Positions 1 to 7,642 of a stretch of DNA of 16,029 nucleotides are shown in pieces. Source of the DNA: an uncultured Succinatimonas sp. (GTDB taxonomy: Bacteria; Pseudomonadota; Gammaproteobacteria; Enterobacterales; Succinivibrionaceae); NCBI GenBank assembly GCA_900548485.1, contig URKL01000008.1, positions 1 to 16,029 of the forward strand. Direction: 5' to 3'. The notes beneath the pieces were generated by a model. The model was not told the DNA's origin, did not search any database, and saw only the letters and a program-made list of their open reading frames with translations. Both the position numbers and the translations under genes were made by a program. Position 1 is the first letter of the stretch, and every line of letters begins with the position of its first letter.

Positions 1-1324
1 CAGAGGTTACAGTACCAGTGATAGTACCAAGATGATCTTGGGCTTCTCTTACCTCTTGAGCACATAAAACAAGATCGCCAATATCAAGAATATCTATAGC
101 TCTATTGATAGATTCAATTGTTTCTTCAAGCTCTAAAGTATGGCGACGGCGGGCGGAGAATACACCTTCACTTGGAATAATGCCTAAAGCATTAGATAGT
201 TCCTTATAAAGATTATCTAAACCGCCTTTAACTTTAGTAGAACTCATCACTTTTGACATTTCTGCAAAAGGAGCTTTATCTAACATCTGTATAGTCTCAT
301 CATATTGAGGCTTGTCGTTTTTAGACAATACAACCAAGATATGATCTGGTTTTACATCATGAGATAAAATTGTTTCTAATGTAGCCTTAGCATCAGGAGC
401 TACAGCTGAACTATCAATCATAAAAAGAACTAAATCAGCTTTTTTTAGTTCATTTATAGCTTTTTTTATGCCTATAGCTTCAATTTCATCGTTTGGAGTA
501 TCTCGAATACCTGCTGTATCGGTGATATTTACAGGAACTCCTTCTATTTCAATTTCTGCAGTGAGCACATCGCGGGTAGTCCCTGGAATATTAGTAACAA
601 TAGCCTTGTCTGTACCCGCTAGAGCATTTAATAGGCTTGATTTGCCTGCATTTGGCGAACCAGCTAATACTATGCGTGCTCCTTCATTAAGTTTAACTCC
701 TTGAGCGGCAATTTTTAACGATTCACAGGCAAGAGTGCGAAGATTTTGGAGATCTGCATTAGCTTTACCTGAATCAAAAAAGTCTTCATGTTCTTCAGGA
801 AAATCTAAACACCCTTCTAGGCGAATACGGAAGTTTGTTAATTCTTCTGTAAGTTCGTCAAGCTTATGTGCAAAACTTCCCTCAAGTGAGGCTAAAGCGG
901 CTTTAGCAGCGCTTTCTGAACCTGCTGAGATAAGATCTTCAACAGCCTCGGCTGCAGTTAAATCCATTTTATTGTTAAGGAATGCTCGACGTGTAAACTC
1001 ACCTGGTTGTGCCATTCTGACGCCAGGAATGCTTAATACTGCATTTAAAACGCGGTGGGGAGCAATATTACCGCCATGACCTTGTAATTCAATTACATCT
1101 TCGCCTGTGTAGGAGTTTGGAGCTTTAAAGTATAAAAGCAAGCCTTCATCAACGATTTCATTATTGAATTTAAAGTGTGCAAAGTATGCTTGGCGGGGGG
1201 TTGGAGTGATTCCGGTTAAGGTTTTTGCAACCTCTAAAGCTTGATTTCCGGAAACCCTAATAATGGCAATGCCACCCCTGCCCTGAGGGGTGGCAATTGC
1301 TGCAATAGTATCTTTAATAGACAT
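1..1324 (-). CDS. mnmE: tRNA uridine-5-carboxymethylaminomethyl modification GTPase MnmE (3' end cut by window edge)
   Basis: MnmE with MnmG modifies the wobble uridine (U34) of certain tRNAs, using GTP, a folate C1 unit and an amine donor. Reading back from the ATG at 1322-1324 gives 441 uninterrupted codons before the window ends; the last visible residues (ITGTVTS) match the region just before the C-terminal CIGK motif, so only a short tail is missing. The N-terminal folate-binding domain covers about residues 1-120. The inserted G domain has G1 GSPNAGKS (222-229), PGTT (247-250), DTAG (269-272) and a G4 motif reading SKND (334-337) instead of the usual NKxD. The helical C-terminal domain contains ARRRH near 391. 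It starts 3 nt after the yidC stop, so it is the last visible gene of the rpmH operon and is probably translationally coupled. Identification is firm. Confidence 0.96.
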   Translation of the reverse strand, partial: MSIKDTIAAIATPQGRGGIAIIRVSGNQALEVAKTLTGITPTPRQAYFAHFKFNNEIVDEGLLLYFKAPNSYTGEDVIELQGHGGNIAPHRVLNAVLSIPGVRMAQPGEFTRRAFLNNKMDLTAAEAVEDLISAGSESAAKAALASLEGSFAHKLDELTEELTNFRIRLEGCLDFPEEHEDFFDSGKANADLQNLRTLACESLKIAAQGVKLNEGARIVLAGSPNAGKSSLLNALAGTDKAIVTNIPGTTRDVLTAEIEIEGVPVNITDTAGIRDTPNDEIEAIGIKKAINELKKADLVLFMIDSSAVAPDAKATLETILSHDVKPDHILVVLSKNDKPQYDETIQMLDKAPFAEMSKVMSSTKVKGGLDNLYKELSNALGIIPSEGVFSARRRHTLELEETIESINRAIDILDIGDLVLCAQEVREAQDHLGTITGTVTS

Positions 1325-1327
1325 TAT

Positions 1328-2968
1328 TTACTTAGCTTCTGAATTAGCCTTCTTCATGCCTAATCCACGCTTCTCTAATGAGCGGAAAATAATTACCTGC
1401 TGGAAGATAGTAAAGCAGTTGGAAACTAACCAGTACAGAGTTAAACCTGCCGGGAAAGTACAGAACATGAAGGTGAATACAAAAGGCATTGCCATAAATA
1501 CTTTCTTCTGAATAGGATCTGTTACCGGGGTAGGTGACATTTTCTGTAAGAAGAACATTGAAATACCGTAAAGAATCGGCGTTACAAAGTATGGATCATA
1601 AACAGATAGGTCAGTAATCCATAAAATAAAGCTGGATTGACGTAATTCAGTTGATTCCATTAAGGTCCAGTATAAAGCAATGAAGATCGGCATCTGAATA
1701 ATTAACGGTAAGCAACCACCTAAAGGATTAACCTTTTCAGTCTTATAAAGACGCATGGTTTCTTGACCTAATTTAGCACGATCATCCTTATAACGCTCTC
1801 TAAGCTCAATCATCTTAGGTTGTAATAACCTCATCTTGGCCATAGATGTATATTGAGCCTTAGTTAACGGGAACATTACACCTCTAACTACTAAAGTTAA
1901 GAGAATAATGGAGAAACCCCAGTTACCTACTAAGCTATGGAAGAAAGAGAGGATCTTAAATAAAGGAATAGAGATAAACCATAACCAACCATAGTCAACA
2001 GTAAGATCTAAGTTATTAGCAACAGTAGCCATTGCTTCTTGATCTTTAGGTCCTACCCATAACTTAGAGTTAAAGTCATAAGAAGAGCCTGCATCAATGT
2101 TGGTGTTGTCGGTTCTAATACCAATAATAGCAGCTGTGTTGTTATTAGCAGCCTGACTATAAATTATATTACCTTTAACATCTTCGTCACCAATCCAAGC
2201 TGAAACAAAGTAGTGTTGAATCATGGCTACCCAGCCAGACTTAGTGTTGATGTCAGCATGCTTTTCCTCAATGATGTTTTCTAATGTAGCTTTTTCATAG
2301 CGTGAATCATCAGATGAGTAAGCTGTTCCACGATAAGCACTTGCTACCATAGCAAAGCTAGAGTCATTCTTTTGTAACGAGGAGATGTCTTCAGTCTGCT
2401 TTAATTGGCTATAAAAAGACATTTGTACAGGCTTATCACTGTGATTATCTACTTTATAATTTAATTTAACAACATAGGAGTTACGATCAAGAGTATAAGT
2501 CTTAGTATAGGTAACGCCATTTGCTTCATAAACTAAGCTTGCAGAGACAGAATCTTCACCTTCTTTAAGCTCGTAATCTGTAGCAGTAGTTGTATATACA
2601 GGTCTTACCTTAGAATCAGGACCATCTTTTCCTACAGCACCACTTTGAGCCTGATAGATGAATAATTTATTAGTCATCAATAATTGGAACGGCTCATCCT
2701 TACCTTGCTCTTTCATTACCTTTAATAATTTGGCATCAATAATATCGCCACCATTAAGGTTAATGCTGAGTAAAAGATTATCACTTTTAAGGGTAACGAT
2801 TTTACCTAAGGAACTTTCAGAAGTTGCGGTTGAGTCAACCATTTGAGCGGCAATAGCTTCTTGTTCTGCTAATTTTGCGGCATTGACTTTATCTGAATTC
2901 CAGTTCCAAAACAGGAACAAGGTAACGCACAGTAAGACAATCAATAAAATATTTCTTTGCTGTTCCAT
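1328..2968 (-). CDS. yidC: Membrane protein insertase YidC (Oxa1 family)
   Basis: YidC inserts and folds inner-membrane proteins, alone or with SecYEG. The 546-residue product has the Gram-negative layout: an N-terminal membrane anchor (about residues 6-22, ILLIVLLCVTLFLFW), a large periplasmic beta domain (about 50-320), then the conserved core with transmembrane segments from about 328, 350, 418, 460 and 490. The core includes GNWGFSI (348-354), the hydrophilic-groove arginine in VVRG (R362), TKAQYTSMAKM (369-379) and NPLGGCLP. The C-terminal tail is lysine-rich (KRGLGMKK), as usual for a ribosome-contacting end. Length is essentially that of the E. coli protein. It lies between yidD (stop 23 nt upstream) and mnmE (3 nt downstream). 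An AAGAAG stretch serves as a plausible ribosome binding site. Nothing looks abnormal. Confidence 0.98.
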   Translation of the reverse strand: MEQQRNILLIVLLCVTLFLFWNWNSDKVNAAKLAEQEAIAAQMVDSTATSESSLGKIVTLKSDNLLLSINLNGGDIIDAKLLKVMKEQGKDEPFQLLMTNKLFIYQAQSGAVGKDGPDSKVRPVYTTTATDYELKEGEDSVSASLVYEANGVTYTKTYTLDRNSYVVKLNYKVDNHSDKPVQMSFYSQLKQTEDISSLQKNDSSFAMVASAYRGTAYSSDDSRYEKATLENIIEEKHADINTKSGWVAMIQHYFVSAWIGDEDVKGNIIYSQAANNNTAAIIGIRTDNTNIDAGSSYDFNSKLWVGPKDQEAMATVANNLDLTVDYGWLWFISIPLFKILSFFHSLVGNWGFSIILLTLVVRGVMFPLTKAQYTSMAKMRLLQPKMIELRERYKDDRAKLGQETMRLYKTEKVNPLGGCLPLIIQMPIFIALYWTLMESTELRQSSFILWITDLSVYDPYFVTPILYGISMFFLQKMSPTPVTDPIQKKVFMAMPFVFTFMFCTFPAGLTLYWLVSNCFTIFQQVIIFRSLEKRGLGMKKANSEAK

Positions 2969-2991
2969 TTGTTCTTCTTAGCCTCGAGGAA

Positions 2992-3234
2992 TTATTTGGG
3001 CTTCTTAGGCACAGGATCTAGTCCACCAGGATTTAAAGGATGGCATCTGCAAATCCTTTTGAATCCAAGCCAGATCCCGCGAATAACACCCCATTCCTTG
3101 ATAGCTTCAATGGTGTACTGTGAGCAACTTGGGTAAAAACGACAATGTTGCCCTAGCATTGGACTGATGAGCACTTGATAAACACGAATCAAAAATATTG
3201 CTATTTTTCCAAACGGCGAGAAATTTGTTCCCAT
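2992..3234 (-). CDS. yidD: Membrane protein insertion efficiency factor YidD
   Basis: Small membrane-associated protein thought to assist YidC-dependent insertion. The 80-residue sequence carries the family hallmarks: an amphipathic N-terminal helix ([15 protein letters not shown], about residues 12-26), then [10 protein letters not shown] with its paired cysteines (about 32-41), a GVIRGIW segment, and the C-terminal [14 protein letters not shown] motif. The chosen ATG at 3234 lies inside the 3' end of rnpA (34-nt overlap in another frame) and gives an N-terminus that aligns with the E. coli protein, so the overlap looks real. Gene order rnpA-yidD-yidC is the classical arrangement and suggests coupled translation. 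Confidence 0.96.
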   Translation of the reverse strand: MGTNFSPFGKIAIFLIRVYQVLISPMLGQHCRFYPSCSQYTIEAIKEWGVIRGIWLGFKRICRCHPLNPGGLDPVPKKPK

Positions 3235-3560
3235 AATCTCTTCAACGATGAGGATAAATCCGCATTACTTATCTCACCAATCTTAGGCTTAGCCATTACT
3301 ACCAAGTCAGCCTGAGGAAGGGTATGTTGAGATAAACGAAAAGACTCTCTGACTAATCGTTTAACACGATTTCGCCAGACAGCCCTTTTTAAAACCTTTT
3401 TAGGTATAACCATTCCGAGTCTAGGATTCTCTAAATCATTATTCTTTACAGCAAGAATTAACAAACCTGGAGCACTAACTCGAATAGGATTTTTAAATAC
3501 CCTATCATAGTCTCGCGAAGTCAAAAGCCTGACTTCGCGAGGAAAGGTATAATTAGCCAT
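3201..3560 (-). CDS. rnpA: Ribonuclease P protein component
   Basis: RnpA is the basic protein cofactor that helps the catalytic RNA of RNase P bind and cleave the 5' leader of pre-tRNAs. The product is 119 residues, the normal family length. It has the N-terminal [17 protein letters not shown] segment (residues 6-22), the central [10 protein letters not shown] strand, and the diagnostic RNR signature in [14 protein letters not shown] (about 82-95). Its start codon overlaps the rpmH stop by 8 nt and its 3' end overlaps yidD by 34 nt, so the three are probably made from one transcript by coupled translation. The RNA subunit gene (rnpB) is not in this window. Confidence 0.98.
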   Translation of the reverse strand: MANYTFPREVRLLTSRDYDRVFKNPIRVSAPGLLILAVKNNDLENPRLGMVIPKKVLKRAVWRNRVKRLVRESFRLSQHTLPQADLVVMAKPKIGEISNADLSSSLKRLWEQISRRLEK

Positions 3561-3696
3561 TAACAGTGGTCAAACGCTTACGACCTTTGGCACGGCGACG
3601 GGAAAGAACTTTACGACCGTCAGCAGTACGCATGCGAACGCGGAAACCGTGGGTACGCTTACGCTTAGTTGTATTAGGCTGGAATGTACGCTTCAT
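3553..3696 (-). CDS. rpmH: 50S ribosomal protein L34
   Basis: Short ribosomal protein of the large subunit, 47 residues. Translating from the ATG at 3694-3696 gives [18 protein letters not shown], followed by a stretch of almost only basic and small residues including [12 protein letters not shown], the invariant L34 signature; the product ends at a TAA at 3553-3555. E. coli L34 is 46 residues, so the length is right. A GGAG ribosome binding site lies at 3704-3707, 6 nt upstream of the ATG. The stop overlaps the rnpA start (ATGGCTAA), the usual 4-8 nt coupling of these two genes. It is the first gene of the leftward operon and diverges from dnaA. Confidence 0.98.
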   Translation of the reverse strand: MKRTFQPNTTKRKRTHGFRVRMRTADGRKVLSRRRAKGRKRLTTVNG

Positions 3697-3742
3697 TTGA
3701 ATACTCCGACGACGGTACAAAACCGCCATTATTTTTATTTAA

Positions 3743-3767
3743 GTATATTAATGGGATATTAATATAC
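3743..3767. repeat. Perfect 10-bp inverted repeat in the rpmH/dnaA divergent region
   Basis: Arms GTATATTAAT (3743-3752) and ATTAATATAC (3758-3767) are exact reverse complements around a 5-nt centre GGGAT. A weak leftward sigma-70-like promoter for rpmH can be drawn through it: TTGTTT on the minus strand at 3784-3779, a 17-nt spacer, and TAATAT at 3761-3756. The repeat would then sit on the -10 element, as an operator would. The inverted repeat is directly visible; the promoter assignment and any regulator are inference. Confidence 0.5.
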
Positions 3768-3807
3768 ATCTTCACGAAAAACAATGTATTTTACTCTTAT
3801 AAGGCTA

Positions 3808-3837
3808 TTAAGGTCAACACATCATATGTGTTAAAAT
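3808..3837 (+). promoter_or_regulatory. Probable dnaA promoter with an embedded 17-bp palindrome
   Basis: A good -10 element TAAAAT lies at 3832-3837, about 40 nt before the dnaA ATG; the -35 candidate (TTAAGG, 3808-3813) is weak and the spacer is 18 nt. Between them is a perfect inverted repeat, AACACAT (3816-3822), centre CAT, ATGTGTT (3826-3832). An operator placed between -35 and -10 is a standard repressor arrangement. It does not match the DnaA box consensus, so autoregulation by DnaA through this site is not supported by sequence. The dnaA ribosome binding site is AAAAGG at 3863-3868, followed by seven T residues. Confidence 0.45.
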
Positions 3838-3875
3838 AGATAGACACTGCTAATAATTAATTAAAAGGTTTTTTT

Positions 3876-5345
3876 ATGGATTTGGTCCAGCTTTGGGCAG
3901 AAGTAATTCAAAGAGTTTCAAATCAGCCCGAATATTTGTCAAATAAGGATTTGATTGGCCTTTTAGGCAGTCAAACTTCTATTCAAATTGCAAATAATAA
4001 GGTTACTTTTATTTGTAATTCCGATTTTGTTTATCGGATGTTTTTTAAATATGTTCCGGCATTTTTTACTGAAGTAACTCATTTGATTGGCAATGAATCT
4101 ATCGGTATGGAAGTTATTATGGCTTCTAATTTGCCACAAAATAATGTTCAGCAATTTCAGTCTCAGGCTTCTTTGGGTACAATGCCTGGAAATCAAAACA
4201 ATTCTCAATTTTATCAACAATCAATGGTTGCTGCTTCTGGAGCATTTGCCAGTTCAGTCAATCAAACTGAAGATCCTCGCAAAAAACTTCCAAAGTTTAT
4301 GCGAGAGGATCATATTAACCCAGAGAAAACATTTGAAAATTATATTACTGATCCTGAAAATGAATTGATTTTTACTATTGCTAAAAAAGTAGCTACTGAA
4401 CCAGGATCATCTAAGACAAATCCTTTTTATATTTATGGTGGTTCTGGTTTAGGAAAAACCCATCTTTTATTTGCTATTGCAAATAGGATTAGACAGACTA
4501 AACCTAATATTTCGCTTATTTATACTCGAGCTGAAGAATTTATAAGAAATTATGTAGAGTCAATGTCTCGCAAGAATTCTTTTGATTATCAGCAAGTACA
4601 TTTTCAAGATTTGTTTACTCAACAGGATGTATTTATTGTTGATGATATACAGAATTTCATCAAAGGGCCAAAGGCTAGAGATACTTTCTTTGATATTATT
4701 GCAGACTTTTTAGAGAAACCAAATCGTCAACTAATTTTAGCTTCTGATGTACCACCAGGAAATTTAAAAGATTTTTCTCCGCGATTAAAATCTAGATTTG
4801 GATCTGGTGTTTGTCGCGAAATTTATCCGCCAAGTACTGAAACAAGAGCTGCGATTACATTGAAAAAATGTAGAGAATTGAATATAGAGTTACCTGATTC
4901 AATTATGCAGTATATAGCAAATCATATTCGTTCTAATGTTAGAGAAATTGAAGGAGCTATTAAAACTTTAAATTCTCATATTTTAGCTTATGGATCTATT
5001 ACTTATGATGAGGCTGTTAAGAGCTTAGCTAATTTAGTAAATGTTTCAAGTCAAATCACTACTATAGATTCAATTAAAGAACGTGTTTCTAAAGAGTTTG
5101 AAGTGACTGTTACAGCAATGGAGTCTGCAGAGCGTAAAAAGGCTGTGTCTACAGCTAGAGCCTTTGCTATGACATTAGCCTCTGATTTGATTCCAAATTT
5201 ATCACAAAGTGATATTGGTAGAGCTTTCAATAAAGACCATTCATCTGTATTTGAGGCAATTAGACGTACTAAAAAGAGAATGGAAAATGATATTGAAATG
5301 GCGGCAATATATCAAAAATTAACTTTGTCTTTGAAAAAAGATTAA
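3876..5345 (+). CDS. dnaA: Chromosomal replication initiator protein DnaA (divergent domain I and IV)
   Basis: DnaA binds origin boxes, oligomerises with ATP and melts oriC. The 489-residue product has domain I (about 1-82), a Gln/Asn-rich linker (about 85-130), the AAA+ domain III with Walker A GGSGLGKTH (188-196), Walker B VFIVDDIQ (252-259), box VII RLKSRF (303-308) and sensor 2 NVREIEG (354-360), and a C-terminal helix-turn-helix domain IV (about 395-489). Domain III is canonical. Domain IV is not: the normally near-invariant DHTTV contact motif reads DHSSV (454-458), preceded by NK rather than GR, and the basic loop reads ERKKAVSTARA. Domain I also matches its family poorly beyond the early LW. 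It is still a full-length initiator, first gene of the dnaA-dnaN-recF-gyrB run and divergent from rpmH. Confidence 0.96.
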   Translation: MDLVQLWAEVIQRVSNQPEYLSNKDLIGLLGSQTSIQIANNKVTFICNSDFVYRMFFKYVPAFFTEVTHLIGNESIGMEVIMASNLPQNNVQQFQSQASLGTMPGNQNNSQFYQQSMVAASGAFASSVNQTEDPRKKLPKFMREDHINPEKTFENYITDPENELIFTIAKKVATEPGSSKTNPFYIYGGSGLGKTHLLFAIANRIRQTKPNISLIYTRAEEFIRNYVESMSRKNSFDYQQVHFQDLFTQQDVFIVDDIQNFIKGPKARDTFFDIIADFLEKPNRQLILASDVPPGNLKDFSPRLKSRFGSGVCREIYPPSTETRAAITLKKCRELNIELPDSIMQYIANHIRSNVREIEGAIKTLNSHILAYGSITYDEAVKSLANLVNVSSQITTIDSIKERVSKEFEVTVTAMESAERKKAVSTARAFAMTLASDLIPNLSQSDIGRAFNKDHSSVFEAIRRTKKRMENDIEMAAIYQKLTLSLKKD

Positions 5346-5372
5346 TCAAGGTATTAGGGTGGTGGTGCACTT

Positions 5373-6500
5373 ATGAAATTTTCAATCATCTTGTCAGAGT
5401 TAAACAAGCAATTACAGGAAGTTTCTTCTATTGCAGGTATCTCTCCTGGAAAGGATGATATTACCCAGAATATTTATATTTCTGTATATAACAACTCACT
5501 ACAGCTTAAGGCCACTGATTACAGTATTGAGCTTATTGCAACTATTCCTCTTGTTGATGTTAGTTCTGAAGGTGAGATTATTATGAATGCCGCCAAACTT
5601 AGGGAGGCTCTTAAGAATCTTGATCCTAAAACCAATATCTATTTTGATTTAGATGAAATAAATCAAAAGATGATTTTAACTGCTGATAGTACTACTTTTG
5701 AAATTAGAACTAGAAGTGCAGCTGATTTTCCTAAGTTTGAGGAAGAAACAACAGAACAAGAAATTACTTTAAAGCAAAGTCAGTTAAAGTTTTTATTAGA
5801 TAAGTCATTATTCTGTGTATCTCCAGAAGATTTTCGTGATTATCTTAAAGGTGTACGTTTTGAGGTCAATGGTTCTACATTAGCTGTTTTTACATCAGAT
5901 GGTCACCGTATGGCTATTTTAGAGACGGAGATCGATAAACCTGTAGATAAGTTTTTCGGTGCAATTTTAACTAAACGTGGAGCTTCGCAATTAGCTAAAA
6001 TTATATCTCCTAATTCAGATGCAGAGGTCTCTTTATCATTCACTAAGAATTCAATGAAAACTGTTTGTAATGGTTATTGTTTGTCATCAAAGTTGATTGT
6101 ATGTGCTTATCCCAATGCACGAGGTCTTATTCCTGCACAGATAATGGCTCAAATCAATATTCCAAGACAAGCTTTAAGTTCATATATTAAACGTGTTTCT
6201 GTTTTATCCTCTAAGCGTTTAAATGGTGTTTCATTTAATTTTGATAAGAATGTGGTCGATCTACATTCAGAGAATGCTGAACATGAAGAAGCTAAAGCTC
6301 GTTTGCTTTTGAATTATGATGGCCCTAGTATTGAGATGGCTTTAAATTCAACTTATGTTATAGAAATTTTAAATATCATTGAATCTGATAATGTGAATTT
6401 CTGTTTCAGCTCTATGCTTAACAGTGTGTTGATTACTCCAGATGATAATGGCAATAGTGGTATTAGTTGTCGTTATATTGTAAGTAAGGTTGTAATTTAG
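5373..6500 (+). CDS. dnaN: DNA polymerase III beta subunit (sliding clamp)
   Basis: The beta clamp forms a ring dimer that tethers DNA polymerase III and many repair proteins to DNA. The 375-residue product is slightly longer than the E. coli clamp (366) and shows the three-repeat clamp fold; recognisable segments are KFSIILSELNKQLQEVSSI at the start, EGEIIMNAAKLREALKNL in domain 1, TSDGHRMAI (about 168-176) at the domain 2 boundary, and SRYIVSKVVI-like C-terminal residues that end without extension. It starts 27 nt after the dnaA stop with a G-rich upstream stretch (AGGGTGGTGG) that includes the ribosome binding site, and is probably cotranscribed with dnaA. Confidence 0.97.
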   Translation: MKFSIILSELNKQLQEVSSIAGISPGKDDITQNIYISVYNNSLQLKATDYSIELIATIPLVDVSSEGEIIMNAAKLREALKNLDPKTNIYFDLDEINQKMILTADSTTFEIRTRSAADFPKFEEETTEQEITLKQSQLKFLLDKSLFCVSPEDFRDYLKGVRFEVNGSTLAVFTSDGHRMAILETEIDKPVDKFFGAILTKRGASQLAKIISPNSDAEVSLSFTKNSMKTVCNGYCLSSKLIVCAYPNARGLIPAQIMAQINIPRQALSSYIKRVSVLSSKRLNGVSFNFDKNVVDLHSENAEHEEAKARLLLNYDGPSIEMALNSTYVIEILNIIESDNVNFCFSSMLNSVLITPDDNGNSGISCRYIVSKVVI

Positions 6501-6507
6501 TTCAGTG

Positions 6508-6528
6508 CCGGGCATTTATTATGCCCGG
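6508..6528 (+). promoter_or_regulatory. Stem-loop in the dnaN-recF gap overlapping the recF ribosome binding site
   Basis: CCGGGCAT (6508-6515) and ATGCCCGG (6521-6528) form a perfect 8-bp, GC-rich stem with a 5-nt loop, exceptional in such AT-rich surroundings. The most likely recF Shine-Dalgarno (GGAA, 6527-6530) begins inside the 3' arm, 7 nt before the ATG at 6538. The hairpin can therefore hide the ribosome binding site and lower RecF output, or act as a partial terminator or 3'-end stabiliser for dnaN; no clean T-tract follows, which argues against a strong terminator. The hairpin is seen; the role is inferred. Confidence 0.55.
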
Positions 6529-6537
6529 AATGTTTAC

Positions 6538-7620
6538 ATGCATATTAGTCGCTTATTCATCAATAATTTTCGTAATATTGAATGGTTAGATTTTGAACCC
6601 TCGCCTGAGATAAATTTAATTTTTGGACCTAATGGTTCAGGAAAAACTTCTTTACTAGAGTCTATATGTTATTTGGGTTTAGGTAGATCCTTTCGTAGTT
6701 CTCGTTTTCAAAATCTTATTGCAAATGGTAAAAGTGGGTTTATTGTTTCAGCTAAAGTTTTATCTGATGATAATTTGGAAAATACTTTAGGAATTGCACG
6801 TAATCGTAGTCGAGGCGATGATTTACAGATTAGTATTAATAAAAAACGCGTGTCTAAACTTGTAGATCTTGTCGATCATATTTGTGTGCAAATTATTCAT
6901 CCTCAAGGAATAGAACTTATTACAGGTTCTCCTGAGTTGAGGCGCCATTTTATAGATTGGGGCGTCTATTTTATAAATTCAGAATATAAGAATATTTGGT
7001 CTGAATATAAAAGAATTTTGTCACAGCGTAATGTTTTGCTTAAAAGAAGAGCAAGTGGAGATGAGATTGTTATTTGGGATGATATTCTCTGCCAGTTATC
7101 AGAAAAAATTACAGTATTGAGACAAGATTATCTCGACAAATTTATACCTATTTTTGAACAAAAAATTAAAGAATTTTTGCCTGATTTTGATATCAATATT
7201 TTCTTGTCAAAAGGCTGGGATAATAGCGTAGATCTCAGGTCTTTATTAAGCTTAAATCTTGAAAAAGATAGACTTTTAGGGTATACTTTTTATGGTTGTC
7301 ACCGTGCTGATTTGAAAATAAAAACATCTCAGCTGTCGGCAAGCGAGACCCTTTCTAGAGGACAACTGAAACTTTTGATGTGCGCAATGAAATTGTCTCA
7401 AGGGGCTCTGTTATATAAACAGACAGGGCATAGATGTATTTATCTCATAGATGATTTCACGTCTGAATTAGACCTTAATTCAAGAGCTGTGCTTTTAAAA
7501 GATCTTTCTTGTTTCAGTAATCAAGTCTTCATAACAAATATTGCAGGTGATATTGACTTGCCTAGCCATAAAAATATTTTGCGCTTAGACATTTCCAAGA
7601 GTATTCAGGTTTCTGCATAA
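6538..7620 (+). CDS. recF: DNA replication and repair protein RecF
   Basis: RecF is an ABC-type ATPase that, with RecO and RecR, loads RecA at single-strand gaps. I start it at the ATG at 6538 (MHISRLFINNFRNIE), which matches the family N-terminus and gives 360 residues; an in-frame GTG at 6505 would add 11 residues but lies before the hairpin and lacks family similarity. Motifs: Walker A GPNGSGKTS (30-38), ABC signature LSRGQLK (272-278), and Walker B with D-loop in CIYLIDDFTSELD (300-312). The gene begins 37 nt after dnaN and ends 22 nt before gyrB, as in many gammaproteobacteria. A hairpin overlaps its ribosome binding site. Confidence 0.97.
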   Translation: MHISRLFINNFRNIEWLDFEPSPEINLIFGPNGSGKTSLLESICYLGLGRSFRSSRFQNLIANGKSGFIVSAKVLSDDNLENTLGIARNRSRGDDLQISINKKRVSKLVDLVDHICVQIIHPQGIELITGSPELRRHFIDWGVYFINSEYKNIWSEYKRILSQRNVLLKRRASGDEIVIWDDILCQLSEKITVLRQDYLDKFIPIFEQKIKEFLPDFDINIFLSKGWDNSVDLRSLLSLNLEKDRLLGYTFYGCHRADLKIKTSQLSASETLSRGQLKLLMCAMKLSQGALLYKQTGHRCIYLIDDFTSELDLNSRAVLLKDLSCFSNQVFITNIAGDIDLPSHKNILRLDISKSIQVSA

Positions 7621-7642
7621 ATTTCCAAGAACAGAGGAATAA

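Noticed and set aside
468..1079. Two plus-strand ORFs across the mnmE region
   Set aside because: They are antisense shadows of the MnmE reading frame, with low-complexity composition and no recognisable domain.
6505..6537. In-frame GTG extension of recF by 11 codons
   Set aside because: The added residues have no family similarity and lie over the hairpin; ATG at 6538 gives the standard RecF N-terminus and a GGAA ribosome binding site.
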